Shown piece after piece: positions 54,567 through 63,460 of a DNA stretch of 64,000 nucleotides. Position 1 is the stretch's first letter. Each line of letters opens with the position of its first letter. The translations under genes were made by a program, and so were the position numbers. Source of the stretch: UBA6772 sp965183875 (GTDB taxonomy: Bacteria > Bacteroidota > Bacteroidia > Flavobacteriales > UBA7430); the NCBI GenBank assembly GCA_965183875.1, contig CBCYMK010000027.1, forward strand, positions 17,840 through 81,839. The letters are read 5' to 3'. The notes under the pieces were generated by a model. It searched no databases, was not told where the DNA came from, and saw nothing but the letters and a program-made list of their open reading frames with translations.

Positions 54567-55088
54567 ATGAGAACAACTAACAAGAAAGCCATTATGGGCG
54601 AGCTGCGCTCATTGGCAATGATATCCGCTGGAATGATTGTGGGATCTATGGGAGGAAAAGCCCTAGACAAAGCTTTAAAAGTGGATGATACACTTCCTGG
54701 CTTTCAAGCCAAGAGATTTGTAAGACCTGTAGCACTATTGGGTGCAGGAGTACTAGGAGCTGTAAAGCTTAAAAACCAGGATTTAAAAATGCTCTCTGCT
54801 GGCGTGGGTGCTTCGGGAGTTGTATCAACTGTGAAAGTGGTCTTAAAGAAAGATATCTTAAGCGGTTTGGATGGAACTCCACTTGCTGCGAGTCCAGAAC
54901 TTTTTATGCCAATGACTACTGCACAAAGTGTATTTATTGAGTCTGAAACTGACAATTATATAGAGAGCTACGAGCCTAACCTACCAGTTCTTGCTAATTA
55001 CAGTGAGCAAGAAGAATATGTTACTTCTGAAGCTGGGGTAATTGTCACAGCCGACTCGGCTGAATACGAAGAAATCGAAATCATTTAA
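54567..55088 (+). CDS. Gly/Ala-rich membrane-associated protein
   Basis: A 173-residue protein with two glycine-rich hydrophobic parts (MISAGMIVGSMGGKALDKAL; VALLGAGVLGAVKL) and an acidic C-terminus (EEYVTSEAGVIVTADSAEYEEIEII). It lies 6 bp after the transglutaminase-like gene. No family recognised; similar small hydrophobic proteins occur in membrane-containing phages. Confidence 0.5.
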   Translation: MRTTNKKAIMGELRSLAMISAGMIVGSMGGKALDKALKVDDTLPGFQAKRFVRPVALLGAGVLGAVKLKNQDLKMLSAGVGASGVVSTVKVVLKKDILSGLDGTPLAASPELFMPMTTAQSVFIESETDNYIESYEPNLPVLANYSEQEEYVTSEAGVIVTADSAEYEEIEII

Positions 55089-55101
55089 TTAAACAGAAAT
55101 C

Positions 55102-55806
55102 ATGATAACATTAGGAGAGATCACATCAAGCGAGTTTAACCTTTTAGGAACGCTTACCGATGAAGAATTATTAATGGCCTTAGACGGTGCTAATCCACAA
55201 GCCAAACGAAAGTTCAGCCGAGCGATTCGTCAATTTGCACGCAATAAAAACGCTGCACCTTCTAAAGGTTCTAGAGGTGAATTGGAGAAGCGTTTACATA
55301 TGCTTCCAAAAGAAATTCAGGAAGGAATTGCACGTAAGACCTTGCAAGCTGTTGATGCTGCATTCTATGTAGTAAAAGATGTTTCTGGATCTAGAGTTCA
55401 AAAGCTCTTTAAAGATGATGATAACAAGGTAGTTGGACTTTCGAATATCTCATCAGCCAAATTGGAGAAAGGAAACTTTTTCATGCTTAATGGCTTGACT
55501 TTACAATCAGGTGTTGCAGGTGAAAATGATACGGTTCATGATGTAAACTTTGGTGTAGTGCCAGATTATTTGAAAAATGGAGAGTTTGAGTTTATCGCCA
55601 ATGGCACGAACTTGATTCAAAATGCATCGAACGAATTGTTCAACACTACTGGGCAAACTATGCCTGTAGGACATTACCGTTTGGACAATCCAAAATTGAT
55701 CAAAGACCAACAAACCATAGAGTTCAATTTAGAGTGGGGCGCAAATGCACCAGCAGGAACTTTTGTAAAGGCCATCTTAAGAGGAACCATCATTGTAAAA
55801 GCATAA
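55102..55806 (+). CDS. Candidate capsid-like protein with beta-rich C-terminus
   Basis: A 234-residue protein: a basic helical N-terminus (about 1-100; QAKRKFSRAIRQFARNKNAAPSKG) and a beta-rich C-terminal domain (about 110-234) with many short strands (GNFFMLNGLTLQSG, VNFGVVPDY, FEFIANGTN, TIEFNLEW, GTFVKAILRGTIIVKA). The arrangement, a basic arm plus a jelly-roll-like domain, suits a capsid protein. It is the first of four consecutive beta-rich genes. The identification is inference; no alignment was possible. Confidence 0.45.
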   Translation: MITLGEITSSEFNLLGTLTDEELLMALDGANPQAKRKFSRAIRQFARNKNAAPSKGSRGELEKRLHMLPKEIQEGIARKTLQAVDAAFYVVKDVSGSRVQKLFKDDDNKVVGLSNISSAKLEKGNFFMLNGLTLQSGVAGENDTVHDVNFGVVPDYLKNGEFEFIANGTNLIQNASNELFNTTGQTMPVGHYRLDNPKLIKDQQTIEFNLEWGANAPAGTFVKAILRGTIIVKA

Positions 55807-55814
55807 TCTAGAAC

Positions 55815-56195
55815 ATGAAGGATCATAAATTTCAGATGATACGCATTGGAGTGAGCCAAGCTGGCTCGGCAGTTAGATTTAACGGGGAAACCGATAGAGA
55901 CTATAGCAGGCTTCGAGGCATATTTGTGTCACTGCCACAGGCAGCTCCAGAATACGGAGCCTCTATGAGCTTGAAGCTGGGTGGATCGGACATCTTTGAT
56001 GAAGATCATGATGTACGATTGATCACCTGTGGAAATGGTGTTGCTCCGAATGATAAGTTCTTTCGTTTTGAAGAATACTTAGAAGCAGCTGGAAATGCTT
56101 TTGAAGGAAGGTTTGTTGATCCATCGATTGATGGAACTACCTATCCTTATGAGGCTAAGGTCTTTTTATGGCTTGTGAACCAGAAGGATGTCTAA
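55815..56195 (+). CDS. Small beta-rich protein, possible minor capsid or spike
   Basis: A 126-residue protein predicted to be almost entirely strand (QMIRIGVSQAG, RLRGIFVSLPQ, SMSLKLGGSDI, VRLITCGNG, YEAKVFLWLVNQ). No signal peptide. It is 8 bp after the candidate capsid gene and overlaps the next gene by 8 bp. Function unknown. Confidence 0.45.
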   Translation: MKDHKFQMIRIGVSQAGSAVRFNGETDRDYSRLRGIFVSLPQAAPEYGASMSLKLGGSDIFDEDHDVRLITCGNGVAPNDKFFRFEEYLEAAGNAFEGRFVDPSIDGTTYPYEAKVFLWLVNQKDV

Positions 56196-56583
56196 GGTAA
56201 GACGCATAAATAAAACAATAAATGTGTTTAGTGCACATCAGGTGGTTCCTATTGATTTTAGGCTACCAGCTGATTTAGTGGAGTGCTTTAGTATGCAGGC
56301 AATCGTGGTGGGACGAATTCCCACGGACAGATCGGTAATTCCAATTTTTGGTGAGTATTCACTAGAATTTGGAGCAAAAAAAGTCCATCCGATCAATTTC
56401 ATAGTGCCGCTACTAAACCGCTCTACTGCTCAGCACAAACCACACATGCTCCCTTTGGGAGTTAGTCTTAAGGGTAGTCCAATGCTTACGGGATTTTACC
56501 GTGATCTTGGTGAGCAAGAATTAAAAAATCGTGCTTTCACTCCCTATAAAATACGTTTCACCTTTCATTGCTATAGTTCATGA
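56188..56583 (+). CDS. Small beta-rich protein
   Basis: A 131-residue protein, basic N-terminus (KVRRINKTINVF) then strands (VPIDFRLPADL, SMQAIVVGRI, HPINFIVPLL, YKIRFTFHCYSS). It overlaps the preceding gene by 8 bp and the next by 4 bp. Not recognised; size and strand content suit a jelly-roll. Confidence 0.45.
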   Translation: MSKVRRINKTINVFSAHQVVPIDFRLPADLVECFSMQAIVVGRIPTDRSVIPIFGEYSLEFGAKKVHPINFIVPLLNRSTAQHKPHMLPLGVSLKGSPMLTGFYRDLGEQELKNRAFTPYKIRFTFHCYSS

Positions 56584-56912
56584 TATCCTTAGAAGCCATC
56601 ACTTATATAGAGCGAATGCTACAAAGCAGAGGCATTTCAGATTACTACTGTGATGTTTTTACGCTGGTATGTGATCCTAACAAGAAGGATTTCTACACAC
56701 CAGCATTTGAAGGGTATTGCTTTTTACTTAGTCATGATATGCCACTAGGGACAGTCATTGCCAGTGAAACATCGGTCTTGAACATAGATCAAAACTGGGA
56801 AACCAAGAACATAACTAAAGTTCATGAATTCTCAGGTCAAATCGCATTGCACCTGCCTGAAGCAGGGGTCTTGAGCCAAGTTGAATTTTTCAGAGCCATA
56901 CCTAGAAGATGA
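56580..56912 (+). CDS. Small beta-rich protein
   Basis: A 110-residue protein with an N-terminal helix (SLEAITYIERMLQSRG) and strands (YCDVFTLVCDP, GYCFLLSHD, GTVIASETSVLNI, GQIALHLPE, QVEFFRAI). It overlaps both neighbours by 4 bp. Not recognised. Confidence 0.45.
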   Translation: MISLEAITYIERMLQSRGISDYYCDVFTLVCDPNKKDFYTPAFEGYCFLLSHDMPLGTVIASETSVLNIDQNWETKNITKVHEFSGQIALHLPEAGVLSQVEFFRAIPRR

Positions 56913-57688
56913 ACGAGCAGGAGAAAAATAAGAGATATAATATAGCAAGTACGATTCGTAAGGCTATTACAGCCCAAAGAATCTTGGGGCATGAAAATAT
57001 TATGTGCTGCGCTCTTCTATTCAAGAGAGGCAAAAAACTCAACAGTATAGATCGCTCACCTGACAAAAACTTTACCAGGCTTATGCATCAATATGTCCAA
57101 GGGGAACAACCCGATAAACTTCGTGTAGAACTACGAGGGGATCAGGATTCTCTTTTATGGACAAAGACTTTTTCTTTTGATGTGGAACCTATTGCAGCTC
57201 AAACAACAGATTTTCAAGGTTTGGGTGAAGCTCAAGTAAACGAGCTACTCAACAAAAAGATAACAGAACTTCGAAAAGCAGAAGAGCTCGAAGGGCTCCG
57301 TTCAGACAACGAAGAATTGTCTCAGCAAAACGAACAATTAACAAAAGAGCTGGATCAGCTCGAAGGTGTAGTTGAGGCCAAAAAGAAGGTGGAATACTAT
57401 GCCAATGTTTTGGGTATGGCTTTTCCAGGTTTAGCCAAAATGTTAAGCACAACACCTCTGGGCGGAACCATTGGAGCCCTGGCTGGAATAGAAGGACTTG
57501 AGGAATCTTCAGAGAGTGAAAAATCTCAAAGAGATACCATTATAGAACTCACTACAGAGTTTATGAACTCTCTTGATGATGCTGCAATGGGACAACTCTA
57601 CCTAGTTTTTATAGAACTGAGTAATAACCCAAGTTTGATTGGATCGCTACTAAGTCATTTAACACAAGCAAATACTACCGAAAAATGA
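56909..57688 (+). CDS. Coiled-coil protein
   Basis: A 259-residue protein: an N-terminal globular part (1-100), a strong coiled coil (about 105-160; KITELRKAEELEGLRSDNEELSQQNEQLTKELDQLEG), then a short glycine-rich hydrophobic stretch and a helical acidic C-terminus. No family. It could be a scaffold or assembly protein. It overlaps the next small gene by 4 bp (ATGA). Confidence 0.5.
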   Translation: MNEQEKNKRYNIASTIRKAITAQRILGHENIMCCALLFKRGKKLNSIDRSPDKNFTRLMHQYVQGEQPDKLRVELRGDQDSLLWTKTFSFDVEPIAAQTTDFQGLGEAQVNELLNKKITELRKAEELEGLRSDNEELSQQNEQLTKELDQLEGVVEAKKKVEYYANVLGMAFPGLAKMLSTTPLGGTIGALAGIEGLEESSESEKSQRDTIIELTTEFMNSLDDAAMGQLYLVFIELSNNPSLIGSLLSHLTQANTTEK

Positions 57689-57855
57689 TAGAAAAGAAAG
57701 TATTGATTAAAGCTAAAACAGAAACTGAAGCTCAGCAAATAGCCTCAGCAATGAGTGCTATGTCAGGTAATTTTACCGCCAAGGAATGGCAGGGTATTGC
57801 CAAGAAATTGAGCAGTAAAATCGTTCAAATGCGAATTCGATTGATGATTCAATAA
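57685..57855 (+). CDS. Small 56-residue protein
   Basis: A 56-residue frame (MIEKKVLIKAKTETEAQQIA..., ending IRLMIQ) overlapping the previous gene by 4 bp and the next by 1 bp (TAATG), which makes a real coupled gene very likely. It is basic and mixed strand/helix, possibly a small DNA-binding or decoration protein. Not recognised. Confidence 0.6.
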   Translation: MIEKKVLIKAKTETEAQQIASAMSAMSGNFTAKEWQGIAKKLSSKIVQMRIRLMIQ

Positions 57856-58883
57856 TGATTCCGACTATACCCATATCAAAAGACGCTAAGCAAAAACTCC
57901 TTAAAGGTTTATTGATTACGGGTGGCCTGTATTTAGGCTACCGAGTAGGCAGTAAAGCTATCAAGAATTGGCGCTCCAGAGGGACAGCCTCACTTGCCGA
58001 TCAGTCTCCAGAGGTTCGTCAAGCGATGGGCTTGCGCTCAGCGATTAACCCTAGTGGTGTTTCGTGGTTAATGTGGAGTGATGGAACCAATGAAAAAGCT
58101 ATTGAACAGATGGCCTCACAGATTCAGAATTTGGATACTGTAGCTACCGCTTATAGAAATTTATATAGCAAGGAACTCATCAAAGACTTACAGGGAGAAT
58201 TGTCTAGTAATAGCTTTAATGCTTTTTTACAAACAATATCAAACAACCGTATAAATAAAGATGTCAGTCCCAGTATACCTACAGGCGTATATACCAATCC
58301 TCTAAAACTCATTGTAGCTAAAAAGAATGTTTATGTAAGAACATCTCCCGATGCTAGTTATCACGGTGGATGGTATGAAGTTGGTGACGATAAAAACATT
58401 TATAAAACAGCTACTGAAGGAGAATTTATTGGATATGCCACAGGCAAGCAGCACTACGATGCAAAGAACAATGTAAAGTTTATCGAAGTAGCTTTTCAGT
58501 ATGGAGTGGGATTACCCACTGATATTAGTGATCAGGCAGGAAAGACAAAACTTTTATGGGTGAGTTCATCTGCAAATTATATCATTCAGTTTGAGAGTAA
58601 ATCTCAGGCATTACTTACCTACCCAAGCATTATGACCCAACTTAATTATATGCTACCCATACCAGGTTTGGGGTGGTTGTCAATGCCAGGCTCTCGTGTT
58701 ATTTGTAGCAGAGAAGCTCTGCTGCTGAACAAAGATTTTAAACCGCTATGTAGCGTAGACAAAAGAACATTACTGGGTTATCCAGTGATGAGTCTTCAAG
58801 GAACAGATACAGATTATACACTTGTTAGAACTTTAGAAGGTAACGACAGGTGGATTCAAACGAAACACATAAGCATAGAATAA
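57855..58883 (+). CDS. Membrane-anchored annexin-like/SH3-like protein
   Basis: A 342-residue protein with an N-terminal helix (15-31; LLKGLLITGGLYLGYRVG), a helical repeat domain (about 60-135; ATAYRNLYSKELIKDLQGELSS resembles annexin-like repeats seen in Bacteroidota), and two beta-rich SH3-like C-terminal parts (KKNVYVRTSPDAS... and SREALLLNKDFKPLC...LQGTDTDYTLVRTLEG). It precedes the glucosaminidase with a 1-bp overlap, suggesting a paired cell-wall or entry role. Confidence 0.5.
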   Translation: MIPTIPISKDAKQKLLKGLLITGGLYLGYRVGSKAIKNWRSRGTASLADQSPEVRQAMGLRSAINPSGVSWLMWSDGTNEKAIEQMASQIQNLDTVATAYRNLYSKELIKDLQGELSSNSFNAFLQTISNNRINKDVSPSIPTGVYTNPLKLIVAKKNVYVRTSPDASYHGGWYEVGDDKNIYKTATEGEFIGYATGKQHYDAKNNVKFIEVAFQYGVGLPTDISDQAGKTKLLWVSSSANYIIQFESKSQALLTYPSIMTQLNYMLPIPGLGWLSMPGSRVICSREALLLNKDFKPLCSVDKRTLLGYPVMSLQGTDTDYTLVRTLEGNDRWIQTKHISIE

Positions 58884-59344
58884 TGACTAAGGAACAATTC
58901 ACAATAACTTATCTACCACTGGCCATAAAAGCAGGCGAGCGTTACGGAATGCTTGCGGAAGTAATACTTGCACAAGCTGCTATAGAAAGTGGCTGGGGTG
59001 GTAGTTATGGTGCACGCGTTCGTAAAAACTTCTTTGGTATAACCGCAGCTGGATCTCCCAATGCGTATTGGGATGGTTCCTACTCTATCAGTCAGAATCA
59101 GTACCAGCTCAAATTTAGAGAATACAAAACGGATCAGGACAGCTTTTATGATTTTGCCAGATTGATCTCAAGTAAGTACAAGTCAGCTCATAGTGTAAGC
59201 TCAGATTCTACAGCTTATGCACAGGCTATTGCTTATAGTCCTTATATCAGTGAACAAAACGGAGACAATAGAGAAAACTATAAAAACCTGATCATTTCTA
59301 GTTTTAATAGCATCAGTGCCATAGTAAAAAAAAAGGAGAGCTAG
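58883..59344 (+). CDS. Glucosaminidase (FlgJ/Bax-like lysin)
   Basis: A 153-residue muramidase/glucosaminidase. ILAQAAIESGWGGSYG has the catalytic Glu (Glu35), KNFFGITA is the family segment, and YSPYISEQNGDNRENYKNLI closes it. It hydrolyses peptidoglycan; no signal peptide, so it is likely virion-bound or released with a holin. ATG 58883 overlaps the previous stop (TAATG). A GTG at 58850 is rejected. Confidence 0.9.
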   Translation: MTKEQFTITYLPLAIKAGERYGMLAEVILAQAAIESGWGGSYGARVRKNFFGITAAGSPNAYWDGSYSISQNQYQLKFREYKTDQDSFYDFARLISSKYKSAHSVSSDSTAYAQAIAYSPYISEQNGDNRENYKNLIISSFNSISAIVKKKES

Positions 59345-59412
59345 TCAGCTCATTCTACAGATAGGATAAAGCCACTAAGTGCGTCTTCTAGTCCTGATGT
59401 GGAGTGGTTAGC

Positions 59413-59843
59413 ATGGATATGGGTAAGATAGAAAAAGAAACAGTGGGATTTAGCTTAAAAGAAATACGATCTGGAGCTCCAGAGCTTTTTGATTTACAGG
59501 CTATCCTTAAGTCTACTTGGAGACCCCATCAATGATGAGATAGAACTAGGTGAAAACCGATATCGGATTACAAGTTTCCAAGAGATTAGGCATCTGAATG
59601 GTACAGTGAGCACTCCCAAATACCTGGGTAAGTTTTGCGATTAGCATACCAAATGTAGGGACTAGTATTTTTTCTCTTGAGGGAAGATTAATCGATGTAA
59701 GTAACCTGTTTTTAAGCCTTAATAATGTGTTGTATAAATATGGACAAGATTACAGCATTGAATCAGGAAACCTACACTGGCAAGGAGCCTTTGAATTAGA
59801 ACCCAGCGATAGCTTACAGTTACGCTACCAAATAATAGCATAA
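59413..59843 (+). pseudogene. Frameshifted fibre-like protein
   Basis: Three frames in order read FSLKEIRSGAPELFDLQ, then LSLLGDPINDEIELGENRYRIT and NGTVSTPKYLGKF, then ISIPNVGTSIFSLEGRLIDVSNLFLSLNN and a TAA at 59841. The tail SLNNVLYKYGQDYSIESGNLHWQGAFELEPSDSLQLRYQ resembles phage fibre/appendage modules. Two indels are needed. Upstream, 59345-59440 is open in the lysin frame but has no ATG. Confidence 0.5.
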
Positions 59844-59846
59844 AAT

Positions 59847-60732
59847 ATGAGTAGTTTGATCAAACAAAAGCAAATAGAAAACCTAGTACAGTTGATCTAG
59901 CCACAAAAGCGCTAGATACACAGGTAGTCAAAAAGGTCAACCATCTTTCGGATGTGAATCCAAATACAGCAAGAGGAAACCTAGATGTGTATTCTAAATC
60001 TGAGATTCTAGCATTGATGTCTGGTGGTAGTAGCGGACATATTGTGGCAACCAATACCGAAAAAGATAACCTTAACGGACTTGCACTAACCGATAGGAGT
60101 TTTTGTGCAGAATGATGGAGATGGCAAGTGGGCATTGTATATCGTTATTAGCCATCACGGATGGATCAAGGAGCAACATCTACTTTTGAAAAGATTGCCG
60201 ATCAAGATTTATTTGTCAATGCATTAAGTAGTGAAGCAATAAAAATCTCCTATGAGAGCAATGCCAATACCAATACGTTTACCGATTCGCACCAAAGCTC
60301 CCTTTCGCTAATTAGTATTAGTGCTCAGGTAGACATGGATCAGTTGGTTGCAACATTGTCAAGCACTACTACAACAGCTAATAATGCCAATGCACAATCC
60401 GTTAACGCACAGACTGTAGCTCAGAATGCAGCTACCGCAGCTTCAAACGCTCAGACTACAGCTGATCAGGCACTCAGAACAAGTTAGCCAGTGGGACTAA
60501 CAATAGTTATTCAGAGATCAAAGAGCAGTTTACTGGATTGCTAGGTGCACCCAATATTCCAATTACACTGAGTCTTAACAATCCACTGGCTTCAGGTTTT
60601 GTACCAACGGTTTATTGCAATGGTGTAATGCTAGAAAGTATCAATCATCAAGCTGGTGGAAGAGATATTCAGTTTACGACTCCTTACCCAATAGAAATTA
60701 GTGATGTACTAACAGTAGTTTATAGATACTAA
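59847..60732 (+). pseudogene. Frameshifted long fibre protein
   Basis: From ATG 59847 (MSSLIKQKQIENL) through about four frame changes: VDLATKALDTQVVKKVNHLSDVN, HIVATNTEKDNLNGLALTD, FVQNDGDGKWALYI, FEKIADQDLFVNALSSEAIK, an Ala/Asn/Gln-rich coiled part (NNANAQSVNAQTVAQNAATAASNAQTTADQA), and LNNPLASGFVPTVYCNGVMLESI before TAA at 60732. It looks like a phage appendage. The text is intact between indels. Confidence 0.5.
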
Positions 60733-60742
60733 AACAAGGTAT

Positions 60743-61006
60743 ATGACGGTGGTAAAAGCTAAACAGATAGAAGGTGTTGTGGACACTAAATCGAATCAAA
60801 CTAGTTGATGGTAGAAAACGTTTTACTGTACCCCAAGCTTTTGTTGGTGGTACTACCACAATGATAGCCTACAGAGATGCTGTGTATTGGTGTAAGCGAG
60901 AAGATGTTTTGAAGGAAGCTGGAAATTCACGTTTACGAATGGAAAATGGTAGAACTGATTCACTGAAGTCTTTGACGGAAAAAACTGGATAACCAATGAT
61001 AAGTAA
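60743..61006 (+). pseudogene. Frameshifted small appendage-like protein
   Basis: ATG 60743 starts MTVVKAKQIEGVVDTKSNQTS, shifts into LVDGRKRFTVPQAFVGGTTTMIAYRDAVYW, then KFTFTNGKW and FDGKNWITNDK before TAA at 61004. About three indels. Not recognised. Confidence 0.4.
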
Positions 61007-61655
61007 AAGCAAAAGACTATCGTCATAGCAATTGCTAACTCTGACTTTTTCTAATGTAACTACAACGTATTTAGCCATGAAGTAAGGGCCAAGAAACAGT
61101 TGCGACTTCTTGCATTGCTGGGGTGATGACATTGCTATCCTACCTACCTGTGGGCAGAGACCAAAAGACCCACATGGAAGATGATTCGCCTTAAATACCA
61201 TATTGCTTTTAACCCTGATTACCATAAGCTCTTTAGTACATTCTTATTTCAGTAATAAAAGTTTTCAGAATCGCTCAGAAAGTGAAAAGGGACTATAATC
61301 GAGTAGCTCAACAGCATCATCCACTCTAGGTGAAGAGCTCAACCGTATATCCGTGGAGAAAACAATCAGCTCATTGCTCAGAATACCATTCACTGACACT
61401 TCGGGCTGAATGAATTAGCAACTTTTATTTCCTGAACTAAAAAAACAAATCAGCTCACTTGGGGTGAAACTCAAGACATGCTGCAGTCATGTTAGCAACA
61501 GCAGGGTTTTCAGCATTGAAACTCCTGCTACAGTAATTCTAAAAGATTCACACTGATTTACGATACCCTATAGCAGTTAAAACCTTTGAATATAATGATG
61601 GGTATTTCTCGAATTACAGGGGTCATTAGAATGATTACCAGTTAAAGGCTCACAT
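61007..61655. other. Unreadable stretch in error-rich region
   Basis: Dense stops in all frames. Fragments such as YLAMK, LFPELKKQISSLG and ELNRISVEKTISSLL hint at one further coding gene on the plus strand, but no continuous frame or family can be given. Confidence 0.3.
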
Positions 61656-61805
61656 ATGAGTTATCAGAGATACGCTAGTACAGGTAGTTTACAAAGGAGA
61701 AAGAGAAAAGCCCATGGTTATGGATCTTTCTCTAAACGAAAACTCATGCAACGAGTAAGCTCTGAAGAACCCCAATGCACAAATACACTACACCAATCAC
61801 ATTAA
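61656..61805 (+). CDS. Small basic protein, may be a fragment
   Basis: A 49-residue frame with basic stretch RRKRKAHGYGSFSKRKLMQR. It may be the start of a longer gene disrupted by an indel. Not recognised. Confidence 0.3.
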   Translation: MSYQRYASTGSLQRRKRKAHGYGSFSKRKLMQRVSSEEPQCTNTLHQSH

Positions 61806-61817
61806 AATACAGTAGAT

Positions 61818-61957
61818 ATGATTAAAGCCTTATAAAATACCATCAGCATCACGGAACGTTTGTTCTGGATGGAGTCGATTTAAACGAGCTAGATAGTAAG
61901 CTCAAAACACTTCAAGAAAGGAATTTCACTGTCACGAGAGATAGACATCACTTTTAA
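61818..61957 (+). pseudogene. Small protein with one frameshift
   Basis: MIKAL joined by one indel to KYHQHHGTFVLDGVDLNELDSKLKTLQERNF and a TAA at 61955. It looks like a short gene of about 46 codons. Not recognised. Confidence 0.35.
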
Positions 61958-63460
61958 AAAAGAGAAGATCGCATACAACCGAGTGGGGTCAAGTTCTGAT
62001 GCGTACCTAAGTTTATCAAGGATGTGCTATATGATGGTATGGAAGTACAAGAACATTTTGTTGTGCTTTATTCATGTCTCAGTCCAATCAAATTATTGGC
62101 TATTACAGGCATTCTAAAGGAACGATAAATTCTACTCAAGTTGATATTGAACTTGATTCTTGCAGTAGCGATTAAAACCCTTATCCAAAGCAATGATTGT
62201 ATCGCACAATCATCCTTCAGGAAATAAGAATCCATCGTGATGCCGATAGAAGAATGACCAAGAAGCTAAAACAAGCTGCTGCTGTGTTCGATATATCTCT
62301 GTTTTAGATCATATCATCGCCACCTCAAATGATTACTATTCCTTTGCTGATAGTGGTGAGCGTAGTCTTTCGGGATTGGATAATACAAGTGATTTAGGTT
62401 GCCCTGACCCAAGCCTGGAGATGAACTTAGAATTTGATTCACTTAATTATGCTTCTAAGCCTATGAGATTTACACCACAGAACTATATAGAGCAAAGTTG
62501 TAGAATCCCACTCACAAAGCTCCCTACAACACTAGTTAAAGGTCATCAGATAGCCGTGAAAGCTTTTGCTGAACGAGCATACAAGCCTATGAGACTCGAA
62601 CACCATTGTAAAATCTACCATGGATCATTATTTGAGATGCGCTTAATGAACATGTTGGAGTTTCTAGTACTGTGAAGATGGTTCAGAAAGCTAATACTAC
62701 TGTTACTCAGACTAAAGCGAAGGCCAAGACAAAAACTAGCACAGGTAAAACCAAAGGCGAGTACAGCTAAGCGAACATCTCAGACCTAAAGTAGAAATCA
62801 GAAAAGCATCTAAGCATTCTAAAAAATGGACGTTGTATGGAATTTAGATTTAGAACAGAGGCTTTGCAAATGAGAAATTCGACAGTAAGGCAGATGCTGA
62901 TGAAGTTTCATCAATCAAAACAACTTAAAAACGGTGGCATCGATGGTAGCACCATCGGCATCACCGAAGGCAGTGGTAGCAACACAGGCTGTTGAAAAGC
63001 GAACTATTTCTGAGACAAAAATTGTTGAAAAAATACCCGATGAAATTCGTTTTATTCAGCGTTATGTAGCAGATGCACGGCAAAAGTAAGAACAAGGCTT
63101 GTTGTAAACAGGTTGCTTTCCTCATTACAAAAAGCCATGTTGGAAAAGCGTATTCGTAAAACTTCAGTGTACTGCCAAAGAGATTCTACAGATTCAGGAT
63201 CAACTGATTCGTTGCTTGAACCGAATGGGAGACAAGGCAGAGATAAATATTGCCAAGAAAGTATTTGAAGTCAATACCAGGCAAGATAGCTTCATCTCAG
63301 GCGTATTAGAGAATCTATTTCGCTTCTTAAACGCTTTGTTAAGTCTTCACGGAAGAGAAGGATATTCAAGACAAAGCTCAGAAGGCTTGTTAATAGAGAT
63401 GGAGCTTAATGGTCAAGTACTGGAAAAGATGACCAAGAAGAGATCCATATGTGATAAGCT
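61920..63460 (+). pseudogene. Frameshifted RadC/JAB-domain protein with long linker
   Basis: Fragments in order: EIDITFKKEKIAYNRVGSSSDAY, VLYDGMEVQEHFVVLFMSQSNQIIGYYRHSKGTINSTQVDIELI, AMIVSHNHPSGNKNPS (the JAB metal motif), LTKKLKQAAAVFDIS and VLDHIIATSNDYYSFADSGE: clearly RadC. A linker follows (PSLEMNLEFDSLNYASKPMRFTP; TKAKAKTKTSTGKTK; KWTLYGI; SKADADEV), then IPDEIRFIQRYV and AKEILQIQDQLIRCLNRMGDKAEINIAKKVFEVNTR. At least ten indels occur. Its last frame merges into the ATPase frame. Confidence 0.6.
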
